Both the position numbers and the translations under genes were made by a program. Below, piece by piece: positions 53,846 through 64,000 of a stretch of 64,000 nt of DNA (position 1 is the stretch's first letter; every line of letters starts with the position of its first letter). Source of the DNA: Anthopleura xanthogrammica (Eukaryota > Cnidaria > Anthozoa > Actiniaria > Actiniidae); contig OZ025213.1 in assembly GCA_964019055.1 (NCBI GenBank), positions 9,139,216 through 9,203,215 on the forward strand. The letters are read 5' to 3'. Below the pieces are notes generated by a model that saw nothing but the letters and a program-made list of their open reading frames with translations, was not told where the DNA came from and searched no databases.

Positions 53846-56800
53846 AAATAATGGTAATTGAACTAAGTGGAGTGCAATTTGGTCTGATATCAAACGCGCG
53901 ATAACAAAATCACACGACCGCGTAGCGGGAGTGTGATTTGTAATCGCAAGTTTGATATCAGACCAAAATTGCACGACACGAAGTTCAATTATCACTTTAT
54001 TATATCCATTTTGAAATCATACTAGATAGACACTAAATTTGTGATAAATACAAAAGTATTTATTCACAAATAGCCGGTATTTTGTTTCTTTTTGTAACAA
54101 AAAATTGCAGTCAAACTTGAAAAAAAGCTACATTTTATGTTCCTTATTTGCTATAATCTGATTGGCTGATTACATACAATCCTGTAATCTGATTGGTTAC
54201 CTTTTCTAGTGTTGCATTGTGATTGGCTGACAAAAAGATGTGATTCGGACTCAAAATAGTGCGATTCGTGCTTGAATCAATCTACTGAGAGCCAATCAGA
54301 TTACAGGATTTGCTAGTGATTTCAAAATGGATATAATAAATAATGGTAATTGAACTTCATGTCGTGCAATTTGGTCTGATATCAAACGCACGATAACAAA
54401 ATCACACGACCGCGTAGCGGGAGTGTGATTTGTAATCGCAAGTTTGATATCAGACCAAAATTGCACGACATGAAGTTCAATTATCACTTTATTATATCCA
54501 TTTGGAAATCATATTAGATTGACACTAAATTTGTACAAGTACAAAAGTATTTATTAATAAGTAGCTGTTAAAATCATCCATTTTGTTTCTTTTTGTAACA
54601 AAAAATTGCAGTCAAACTTGAAAAAAGTTACATTTTATGTTCCTTATTTGCTGTAATCTGATTGGCTGATTACATACAATCCTGTAATCTGATTGGTTAC
54701 CTTTTCTAGTGTTGCATTGTGATTGGCTGACAAAAAGATGCGATTCGGACTCAAAATAGTGCGATTCGTGCTTGAATCAATCTACTGAGAGCCAATCAGA
54801 TTACAGGATTTGCTAGTGATTTCAAAATGGATATAATAAATAATGGTAATTGAACTTCATGTCGTGCAATTTGGTCTGATATCAAACGCACGATAACAAA
54901 ATCACACGACCGCGTAGCGGGAGTGTGATTTGTAATCGCAAGTTTGATATCAGACCAAAATTGCACGACATGAAGTTCAATTATCACTTTATTATATCCA
55001 TTTGGAAATCATATTAGATTGACACTAAATTTGTACAAGTACAAAAGTATTTATTAATAAGTAGCTGTTAAAATCATCCATTTTGTTTCTTTTTGTAACA
55101 AAAAATTGCAGTCAAACTTGAAAAAAGTTACATTTTATGTTCCTTATTTGCTGTAATCTGATTGGCTGATTACATACAATCCTGTAATCTGATTGGTTAC
55201 CTTTTCTAGTGTTGCATTGTGATTGGCTGACAAAAAGATGCGATTCGGACTCAAAATAGTGCGATTCGTGCTTGAATCAATCTACTGAGAGCCAATCAGA
55301 TTACAGGATTTGCTAGTGATTTCAAAATGGATATAATAAATAATGGTAATTGAACTTCATGTCGTGCAATTTGGTCTGATATCAAACGCACGATAACAAA
55401 ATCACACGACCGCGTAGCGGGAGTGTGATTTGTAATCGCAAGTTTGATATCAGACCAAAATTGCACGACATGAAGTTCAATTATCACTTTATTATATCCA
55501 TTTGGAAATCATATTAGATTGACACTAAATTTGTACAAGTACAAAAGTATTTATTAATAAGTAGCTGTTAAAATCATCCATTTTGTTTCTTTTTGTAACA
55601 AAAAATTGCAGTCAAACTTGAAAAAAGTTACATTTTATGTTCCTTATTTGCTGTAATCTGATTGGCTGATTACATACAATCCTGTAATCTGATTGGTTAC
55701 CTTTTCTAGTGTTGCATTGTGATTGGCTGACAAAAAGATGCGATTCGGACTCAAAATAGTGTGATTCGGACTCAAAATAGTGCGATTCGTGCTTGAATCA
55801 ATCTACTGAGAGCCAATCAGATTACAGGATTTGCTAGTGATTTCAAAATGGATATAATAAATAATGGTAATTGAACTAAGTGGAGTGCAATTTGGTCTGA
55901 TATCAAACGCGCGATAACAAAATCACACGACCGCGTAGCGGGAGTGTGATTTGTAATCGCAAGTTTGATATCAGACCAAAATTGCACGACACAAAGTTCA
56001 ATTATCACTTTATTATATCCATTTTGAAATCATACTAGATAGACACTAAATTTGTGATAAATACAAAAGTATTTATTCACAAATAGCCAGTATTTTGTTT
56101 CTTTTTGTAACAAAAAATTCCAGTCAAACTTGAGAAAAGCTACATTTTATGTTCCTTATTTGCTGTAATCTGATTGGCTGATTACATACAATCCTGTAAT
56201 CTGATTGGTTACCTTTTCTAGTGTTGCATTGTGATTGGCTGACAAAAAGATGCGATTCGGACTCAAAATAGTGCGATTCGTGCTTGAATCAATCTACTGA
56301 GAGCCAATCAGATTACAGGATTTGCTAGTGATTTCAAAGTGGATATAATAAATAATGGTAATTGAACTAAGTGGAGTGCAATTTGGTCTGATATCAAACT
56401 CGCGATAACAAAATCACACGACCGCGTAGCGGGAGTGTGATTTGTAATCGCAAGTTTGATATCAGACCAAAATTGCACGACATGAAGTTCAATTATCACT
56501 TTATTATATCCATTTGGAAATCATATTAGATAGACACTAAATTTGTGATAAGTACAAAAGTATTTATTAATAAGTAGCTGTTAAAATCATCCATTTTGTT
56601 TCTTTTTGTAACAAAAAATTGCAGTCAAACTTGAAAAAAGCTACATTTTATGTTCCTTATTTGCTGTAATCTGATTGGCTGATTACATACAATCCTGTAA
56701 TCTGATTGGTTACCTTTTCTAGTGTTGCATTGTGATTGGCTGACAAAAAGATGCGATTCGGACTCAAAATAGTGTGATTCGGACTCAAAATAGTGCGATT

Positions 56801-56872
56801 CGTGCTTGAATCAATCTACTGAGAGCCAATCAGATTACAGGATTTGCTAGTGATTTCAAAATGGATATAATA
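53846..56872. repeat. Six tandem copies of the ~500-bp long-hairpin element
   Basis: Units start near 53846, 54336, 54836, 55336, 55857 and 56348 and end ...TTGCTAGTGATTTCAAAATGGAT. Each has a ~150-bp near-perfect hairpin with the loop GACCGCGTAGCGGG, then CCTGTAATCTGATTGG and its inverted copy. Units 2-4 are almost identical and exactly 500 bp apart. Units 4 and 6 contain an extra copy of GATTCGGACTCAAAATAGTG. The minus-strand frames in each unit are repeat translation. Confidence 0.9.
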
Positions 56873-57101
56873 AACTTTATAACATCACGACAAGCGCTTT
56901 GTCCTCAAATACATCGATATCACGTGATCGATTTTAGCCAATGAGCTGCTTGAATTTTGTTCAGCGTACAAAGTTTGCATATTAAATTATATTATATTAT
57001 ATTATATTATATTATATTATATATTATAATAGGGCCTTGTTTATGTTTTAAATTTTCTACATTAGTCAATTTTGTCCTTCTTATCTATAAATCCTATATT
57101 T
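56873..57101. other. Short intergenic with (ATATT)n
   Basis: Contains the ATATT microsatellite (about 56984-57025). No gene. Confidence 0.5.
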
Positions 57102-57429
57102 CAGGGCCGTAACCAGAACATTTACCGGGGGGGTGCACATCAAGTAAAAATGGACCTAAGTGTAGTATAGAAAATAGAAGTAGCCGTTATAGTAGCCTTT
57201 TTAATAGGGAATCACATTATTGGAAAAAAGAAACAAATGGAGAAAACTGGGAAATGATAGTGGTTTAATTTTTTGATTTACATTAAATCTGTATTTTTTT
57301 TTTTTTTTTCAAGCAATAATAATAATGAACTTTATTAACTTTAACAAACAAATGTTGATAAAAAGCGGACCTTTTGGTCTGATGGGGGGGTGCACGTGCA
57401 CCCTGTGCTCCCCCCTGGTTACGGGCCTG
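57102..57429. mobile_element. TIR DNA-transposon remnant with 5-bp target duplication (328 bp)
   Basis: The ends CAGGGCCGTAACCAG and CTGGTTACGGGCCTG are inverted repeats, extended inward by GGGGGGGTGCAC and GTGCACCCTG...CCCCCC. Both sides are flanked by TATTT (57097-57101 and 57430-57434). An internal A/T-rich stretch has a T run. No coding capacity, so a non-autonomous element. Confidence 0.8.
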
Positions 57430-59206
57430 TATTTATAGAGCAAGAAGTATGTGTTGTCAGCTGAATTTAAAAGGCTTCAAAGCATATCTCCAATATTATA
57501 TACAAATTGAATACAATATCACTGTAAAAAATAATAATATGCATATCCATCTGACAAAATATAACAACTTAAGAAAAGCGTTAAACATTATGTGAAATTT
57601 AAACTTTTATTAATTTGTAATTGATCTCATTACATGTGAAAGTTAAATAAAGGCGGGAAAGAAACAAGAAAGAAACAAGCATTAAGATAAGAATAGCGCG
57701 TGAAATATTTAGAAGGTATTTATTTAAAAAGTGATACTTTTTCTCGACAAATAACTGCATGCTTGCAAGCGCATTCTCGAGCCCATGAATGTTGTCGAAA
57801 TCCTTTCAAACTAGACGCTCTTGGAGCGTTCACTGGGTTGCTTGTGCGAGAGCTCGCCCACTCACCAATCCTATATACTCTATTATTTCTTACCAAAGTG
57901 TTCCTTTTGGGTTCAAAGTCCCCCTTTATTAAAAACATTTTAAATTCTAGTAAGGCATTAGTGTTGCGTTACTGACTTGTCAACGCGTATTAGATTTCTA
58001 CTTGACCTACTAGAGTACCTTTCAAGACTAGCTGATGAAATAAACATATCTATTTCAGTATCGAAACTGTTCGCTGCAAAACAAACGTTTTATCAATGTA
58101 AATACTTTTAGCCAAAATGTGTTTAACTGGTCATTTGTTTTTCCCTCAGTTTTTGTTTTCTGTATTTTCATAAATGGAAATATTCAACAAGGAGTCTTGG
58201 CAGTTCGCTTTCTTGTAGATCACTATCAGCTCGTCGAGCTATATTACAAGAGAAAATCTTTATACATTATCATCATAATTGGTGATGATTAGAATCGATT
58301 AGAATGCAAATTTTGGTCTGTTTGTATCACAGTCCCAGTGTCTCTCCACCAAATGTGTTACACCAGAGACTGGGTTCAAAATATTTACTGACAAAAAGCA
58401 AAGCACCAGAGGGGACCAGAGGGTGGATGAATTGAAAATGTTACTCGCATTTGCATCTTATCTGACTTGTCTAGATGTTAAAGCGGTAAACAAATAAGTC
58501 GCTCCGTAATTCAATGGTTATTATAAACGGTCTTCTTCCATATCTTCGACACATAACCTCCGATATATACATAACCATGGTTTCTGGAAAATCTGGGGTT
58601 GCTGGAATCACAAAGGAGATATCTAGAGCAGTTTGATGTGTAAATGATTGTCTGACTCTCTTTAAAATAGCTTGACCTCTTCCCGACCTCTTGCATGGAT
58701 GGCTTCAATAGAGATTTCGCCGTTTTGAACTGATATATAGCGAGAAAAGTATATTTTATTCACACTTTTATTTTAGTTTTAAGGTAAGAAATCATCCAAA
58801 GGCAGATATAATTCTGTAATTCAGTCTTCAAGGAACGCGGTAATAAAACTATATTTTGGTCTGAATGAGTGACGTGTGATGCCTGTTGCCTTCGATACTC
58901 ATTCAATCACTCTAGGAGAATCGCGATACAAAACTTATTGCGATTTTAAGCCGTCAAAACAGGTTATATTGAAGGCGTTGGAAGAAAATATACGGTACTG
59001 CCAATACGGAATATATTTTCTCCCAACTAGCCGCCAAAAATCTTAATAAGTTATCGATAATAGATATTTTTATGCACGAATATTTTTCTATCTGTGTTTC
59101 TTTGGAGGGTTTTTGTGGCACTGCTTCGCGAAGCAGTACCACTATGCTATCGAGCGATGTCCGTGAGTAAGTAAACTTTACACAGGAACCCCAAATATTA
59201 AAAAGA
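57430..59206. other. Intergenic, no gene recognised
   Basis: Short frames on both strands (57700-57975, 58511-58708, 58954-59226) show no family resemblance. A perfect palindrome CTGCTTCGCGAAGCAG lies near 59120-59135. Confidence 0.5.
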
Positions 59207-59434
59207 ATGTCAACCGAAACGATCAATACCTTCTCGGATTTTCTCGAAAACTATAATAAAGTCCGGGAATAAAGTTCGGAACTCTTCGATTTAGAAACAT
59301 CTTGGTTACAATATTTAAACAACATGTCTATGCAAGGAACATGGGCTGATCATATCATAATACAAGCTGTGGCCGACGCAATAAATTTAAAGATTCATGT
59401 AATCGAATCTGAAATGAAAATTATTCTGAAATGA
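59207..59434 (+). pseudogene. OTU cysteine-protease domain fragment with in-frame stop
   Basis: One plus-strand frame reads INTFSDFLENYNKVRE, a stop (59264-59266), then ELFDLETSWLQYLNNMSMQG, TWADHIIIQAVADAINLKI, HVIES and a second stop (59432-59434). The core SWxxYLxxMSxxGTWxDHxxxQAxAxxxxxxIxVIES is the middle of the OTU deubiquitinase fold, including the conserved WxDH region. The catalytic Cys and His segments are not seen nearby. OTU domains of this form occur in cellular genes and often in invertebrate transposons. Length and stops mark it as a decayed fragment. Confidence 0.75.
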
Positions 59435-59903
59435 CCTTGGTTGAAGCACAAAATGCAGTACAAAGTGTACCTCCTCCTATCGCAAGATCGCAAGATAACT
59501 GAGGTTTGAAAGAGGAACTGATTTAAAAAAATAAGTATAATTTAGCGCGATTTCCATTTATACCATTTATGTATGGTTCAGTATCTTCATATTCCACTAT
59601 ATTTCACCTAATACAAAACATATAAACGACATCTTATCACCACATCCAAAACTCACGAAATGGACATCTTGTACAAATTTCTTTAACACTATAAATCCCA
59701 TTACTAGCAGTGCCACATGCGCTTTATAAGCGCTATTTGGGGGGGGACTCGTGCAGCTGGTAGTGTAGGGTGGCAGGCTTTGGGACCTTTACTTCTTTGG
59801 AGGATTTTTTTAGGGGGTGGGGGATTGTTACCTACTCCCTCCCGAACATTTCTAATCATAGTCCACCTTTCCAATAGACAAACAAAAATCAAAACACACA
59901 AGA
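59435..59903. other. Intergenic, no gene recognised
   Basis: G-rich and T-rich stretches from about 59740. The open frames are low-complexity. Confidence 0.5.
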
Positions 59904-60231
59904 CTAAGGGAGCATTCATTTTTAAGGAGGGGGGGGGGGGGGGGCGGAGGAATTGGGGGGGGGGGGGTCATTAAAAAATTACTAGATAAAAAGGGGGGGT
60001 CACATTTTTTTTGAATGTTGAACCAGGAGGGGGTCATGAATAAGATACTGTATGAAATGGAATACAGTTTTTTTTTTTAGTCTTTTTCTGGAGGGGGGGG
60101 GGGGGGGGGGGGGGGGCTAGAAAATTTGTATATTTGGAAGTGGGGGGGGGGGGTTATCGAAATATTCAATTCCTTACCATGGGGGCTAGGATTTTTTTTC
60201 TATTTGATTCCTCTAATTCCTCCGCCCCCCG

Positions 60232-60262
<31 letters not shown>

Positions 60263-60278
60263 AATGAATGCTCCCTAA
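59904..60278. mobile_element. TIR element with G/C homopolymer arms
   Basis: CTAAGGGAGCATTCATTTTT (59904-59923) followed by a G run and GCGGAGGAAT pairs with ATTCCTCCGC, a C run, and AAAAAATGAATGCTCCCTAA at 60258-60277. Two further G runs lie inside. Runs of 13-25 G or C make this a likely sequencing-uncertain spot. No coding capacity. Confidence 0.75.
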
Positions 60279-61010
60279 CTGGACCAATTTTAGGTCTTGT
60301 AAAGTACTTTATCTTCTCTTGAAAATCTCGGCTATCGAGGCGCAGTTCATATATCCACCTTCAGATTGTATATCGGCTCATAGTCAGTTTCAAAGTTAGT
60401 CACCGAAAACCTACAAAGTTGAGGCCTATATGAAGATATTGAGAGTAGTGTCCCAAGTAAGGATTCACGTGAATTAACTTATTGTTTAGCAATCTCTTAT
60501 TCCTCTAGCTTATGGCTGTGCTCAGTTCCAGGATGCACTAGAGTCTGAATACAATCTAGGCATGCACCGGCGCGGCAGGCATGCACACTATAATGATAAA
60601 CACTTGATATCAAACAAATAAAGCTTTTCGACACAAACTGCAGCTTGAGGATGCTCAGGAGGTGAAATTTTAACTGGTAACTGAAAGTACATAAAAGTTG
60701 AATAAACGAAATAAATCACAAAAAGCATAAAAATCAAGTCAAGGAATTCGAGCCTTCTCATCGGTTGTGCTTCAACGTATTTTTTGGGCGAGATGATGCA
60801 TATAGAGCGTATTTCCGGGTCCAACTGCTCACAAAAACCGATAAAATAAAGCGAAAAATGTTCTCAATGATTTAACCTTCACCTTGAACAATTAGAACGT
60901 TGGACAACACAACCTGTCCTGAAGAGAAAGTAAAAAAATCTTTATGAAACTACTTTTCGTGTTGGACCCGGAAGTGGTTTTTCTATACGAGTGACATCAC
61001 ACATATAACA
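60279..61010. other. Intergenic, with one weak membrane-anchor-like frame
   Basis: The minus-strand frame 60588-60824 (78 aa) contains LIFMLFVIYFVYSTFMYF, a plausible single membrane segment after a basic RR, as in a signal-anchor first exon. No recognisable family and no clear splice partner, so it is left as a possibility only. Confidence 0.25.
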
Positions 61011-62120
61011 GCCCCATAAAATACGACCATTTCAGTTAATAATAAGCCTAATGGGACAGGTCGACCGGTCGTGTCTCTTCCAGCGGTGCGACTGTTGCTC
61101 CGTGGTCCGTAGCTAAAGTTGGGATCATTTCAACCCCATATCATTGCTTTTTAGAGTATTGTTTTGGCGAGATGATACAAATTGGGATAAAATACGACCA
61201 TTTGTATCATAAGCCTAATGGGAGAGGTCGACCGGTCGTAAAAAATCCCAGCGGTGTTCAAAGTGTTAGTCCGTGGTCCGTAGCTAAAGTTGAGATCATT
61301 TCAACCCCATATCATTGCTTTTTACAGTATTTTTTGGCGAGATGATACAAATTGGGATAAAATACGACCATTTGTATCATAAGCCTAATGGGAGAGGTCG
61401 ACCGGTCGTAAAAATTCCCAGCGGTGTTCAAAGTGTTAGTCCGTGGTCCGTAGCTAAAGTTGAGATCATTTCAACCCCATATCATTGCTTTTTACAGTAT
61501 TTTTTGGCGAGATGATACAAATTGGGATAAAATACGACCATTTGTATCATAAGCCTAATGGGAGAGGTCGACCGGTCGTAAAAATTCCCAGCGGTGTTTA
61601 GAGTGTTAGTCCTTGGTCCGTAGGTGAAGGTGAGATCATTTCAACCCCATATCATTGCTTTTTACAGTATTTTTGGGTGAGATGATACAAATTGGGATAA
61701 AATACGACCATTTGTATCATAAGCCTAATGGGAGAGGTCGACCGGTCGTAAAAATTCCCAGCGGTGTTTAGAGTGTTGCTCCGTGGTCCGTAGCTAAAGT
61801 TGGGATCATTTCAACCCCATATCATTGCTTTTTAGAGTATTTTTTTGGCGAGATGATACAAATTGGGATAAAATACGACCATTTGTATCATAAGCCTAAT
61901 GGGAGAGGTCGACCGGTCGTAAAAATTCCCAGCGGTGTTCAAAGTGTTAGTCCGTGGTCCGTAGCTAAAGTTGAGATCATTTCAAACCAACATCATTGCG
62001 CTTTAGGGTATTTTTGGGTGAGATGATACAAATAAGCATAAAATATGACCATTTGTATCATAAGCCTAATGGGAGAGGTTGACTGGTCGTGAAATCTCCC
62101 AGCGGTGTTCAGAGTGTTAG
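61010..62120. repeat. About seven tandem units of a 170-bp satellite
   Basis: Units repeat at about 170 bp (starts near 61018, 61188, 61358, 61528, 61698, 61868, 62038). Each has ATACGACCATTTGTATCATA, AGCCTAATGGGAGAGG, the palindromic GTCGACCGGTCGT, CCAGCGGTGTT and TCATTTCAACCCCATATCAT. The first and last units are the most diverged. Open frames inside are repeat artefacts. Confidence 0.9.
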
Positions 62121-63380
62121 TCCATGACTGCACACTGCGTTAGTGACTATTGGAATGGTTGGTTTAAGTTGACACACTTTGTACAACCACAATTTAGTAA
62201 CCTCATACCAATGGGTAATTTATTTTTGGTTGAGTTAAAAAAAAAATGAATCATTTTTAAACTATAAAAGATATGGTATATCTGATGGTATTAAAAAATC
62301 TAAATCTAATCACTATCATTTTACTAAAATCAAAAAAAATTATACCATAATAATAATATATTACAAAAAACTATATCAAAATATATAAGAAATATAATAT
62401 ATAACCATAAAAATCTACTCAAAAAAATAAATCTATATATATACAGAAAGCTAATTGTCTAGTCTTATCTAGTATAAAGCCATAACTCGTTGAAGGTTCA
62501 ACACAGCCGTGATTCGTTGTAATATATTGATTTATTGTATTATATTTTTTTTACCATTAAATTACCTAAGTATTTGAGCAGAAAAAATACGGGGCAAACT
62601 GGGATAAAAACTCCGATATATTTTAAGTTCGAATAAAAAATAAAAGTGCATAAATAGTAACCCGGCACACAAATGCATATTGTGGCTGGTCTTATACGCG
62701 ATACCGGACGACGGCCAACAATTTGACCATGTCAGTACAAATATTATTTACAGTAACCGTATATTCTATTTTTTTTGCAGAGATGGGCTTTTGATAGCAC
62801 AGCCTTTCTATACAGACGTAGACTTTTGCTTATCTTTTCGGGGAAGCCGAATCTCAAAGAAAAAAAAAAGTAGTCGGCAAGTCTAATGCAGACTTAACGC
62901 CTAAGCGTACAACTTTAGTCGAAAATACGTCCGGGTACTGTATGGCCATCCTTTTCATAAATATTAGAAATATTTATGTTCGGCGCCTTTAAAATAGCAC
63001 TTTTGTCTGGTGGGTGGTAGTTTGCTGATTGTTTTTGGCTCGTTTTTGGGTGGTTTTGTGTCGTATTGGATAGCTTTGGCTTATTTTGGATCGTTCGAGA
63101 TTTTAGTCCTGAACTACAATTATTGAAATGATTCTTAAAGGAATTATCTTTTCGAAAATTCTGATATTTGTACGTTTAGATTTCTTTTAACTACTTTTTC
63201 TACTGTTGTGATACAATATCTATAAAATTATGTCCATTTGTATCATGATACATATGGACACAATTTTGCGTTTTAATCATCACGGAATATCATGATAACT
63301 TACCGTAAATTTGAACTGCAACATAAGTGGCTCGTCTGACTTCTACAAGTTCTTGGAGTCAGCTTTCATCAAAGCTTTGT
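62121..63380. other. Intergenic, no gene recognised
   Basis: Very AT-rich at 62220-62450. A palindrome-like GTCCATTTGTATCATGATAC/ATATGGAC near 63230-63258 reuses the CATTTGTATCAT word of the satellite. The frame at 62680-62886 is unsupported. Confidence 0.5.
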
Positions 63381-63955
63381 TTGTCACTCGTTTTGTAGTT
63401 TGTCTCTCGTTCTGTAGTTTGTCTCAGTATATTTTTTTGTATCTGAGATCTGGTAAGATCTAGTTTGATCATAGCTAGGTAGTTTATAGATTCTCTTAGT
63501 CTATTTTGACTAGTTTGTCTAGTTCTACGATTCTCATACCGTAGTTTGCTCATAGATTCTCAAAGATAGTTCATAGATTCTCAGACTTCTCTCTTTGAGT
63601 ATGTGGACCAACCCGTTCCAAAATCGCTCAATAACATATTTTAGTGTGTGTCTACCACGTACGGCGTGTGTGTTTGTAAGTAGTTTAAGCGTAGCGTTAA
63701 AAAACCTAAAGACAATAGTACGCAACATGCCTACTGTACAGACAAACTAGTACTTCACGAACCCTGAACGAATGAATTAATGGTGACACAACACTAAAAA
63801 CTATAAATACATCGATGTCGTGTGGCAACTTCATTGGACATTGGACATTGTTTACAAGTTCTCGACCAATCATGACGTGTGAAATTATGGTCTACCTGAC
63901 GCCCGAAAAACGGATCTCATTTTAAGACTGGTTTGCTACCATAGCAACCCAGTAA
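63381..63955. mobile_element. 580-bp dispersed repeat, second copy
   Basis: Aligns end to end with 44566-45146: TTTGTCTCTCGTTCTGTAG words at the left; CTATAAATAC near 63800, a doubled TTGGACA word near 63834-63846 and the X-box-like GTTTGCTACCATAGCAAC (63931-63948) at the right. The minus-strand frames starting MLRTIVFRFF (63728 down) and MSKLRYENRR (63553 down) are again open, with a few amino-acid changes and different C-termini. Flanks differ from those in unit C, so this is a mobile or duplicated segment. Confidence 0.6.
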
Positions 63956-64000
63956 TTAGATTTTACATTGTGAACTAGATATATAACTATGTAAAGAGGC

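Noticed and set aside
57700..57975. Overlapping frames on both strands
   Set aside because: No motif on either strand; overlap on opposite strands suggests chance openness.
58954..59226. 90-codon minus-strand frame
   Set aside because: Antisense to the OTU fragment's upstream part; no recognisable motif.
60588..60824. 78-codon frame with a hydrophobic segment
   Set aside because: Could be a signal-anchor exon, but there is no splice partner or family match; not promoted to a gene.

Overview
The window reads as nuclear DNA of an invertebrate animal, probably a cnidarian. It is AT-rich, has spliced genes with GT-AG introns, intronless GT31 glycosyltransferase genes, and many short inverted-repeat transposons and satellites. 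The assignment is inferred from gene content; no rRNA or mitochondrial marker is present to fix the species.

The window is dominated by a tandem segmental duplication. Unit A (about 2822-21343) and unit B (about 21344-39878) are nearly identical 18.5-kb copies. Unit C (about 39879-50022) is a diverged, internally deleted third copy. Each full unit carries five genes: (1) a 13-exon minus-strand EXOSC9/RRP45 exosome gene; (2) a head-to-head intronless plus-strand PRORP gene (protein-only mitochondrial RNase P nuclease); (3) a minus-strand 80-83 aa membrane microprotein resembling the SLC35A4-uORF microprotein; (4) a head-to-head plus-strand nucleoredoxin-like/tryparedoxin-fold gene with a WCPPC motif; and (5) an intronless plus-strand beta-1,3-galactosyltransferase-like GT31 gene. 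Unit C has lost genes 2-4, keeps a broken EXOSC9 relic, and retains an intact, diverged GT31. At the first Asp of the GT31 DxD motif, C has DDD while A and B have NDD.

Around the genes are several families of small terminal-inverted-repeat elements, many inside EXOSC9 introns; a 40-bp minisatellite whose copy number differs between units; and a long hairpin element. The region left of unit A (1-2821) has a CRE-bearing inverted-repeat element and an 11-unit higher-order tandem array whose monomer matches a dispersed sequence inside each unit.

The right part (50-64 kb) is gene-poor. It holds a 1.2-kb pentanucleotide tract with about 225 uninterrupted TATTG copies, a two-exon fragment resembling the N-terminus of Crypton-derived/ZMYM-QRICH1-like proteins, six tandem copies of the ~500-bp hairpin element, a TIR element with a 5-bp target-site duplication, a decayed OTU-protease fragment, a G/C-homopolymer TIR element, a ~170-bp satellite, and a second copy of the ~580-bp repeat that interrupts the EXOSC9 relic in unit C.

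Functionally, the duplicated block joins cytoplasmic/nuclear 3'-5' RNA decay (EXOSC9), mitochondrial tRNA 5' processing (PRORP), a probable mitochondrial membrane microprotein, a thiol oxidoreductase and a Golgi glycosyltransferase. These look like neighbouring housekeeping genes sharing bidirectional promoters; nothing in the sequence shows that they form one pathway.
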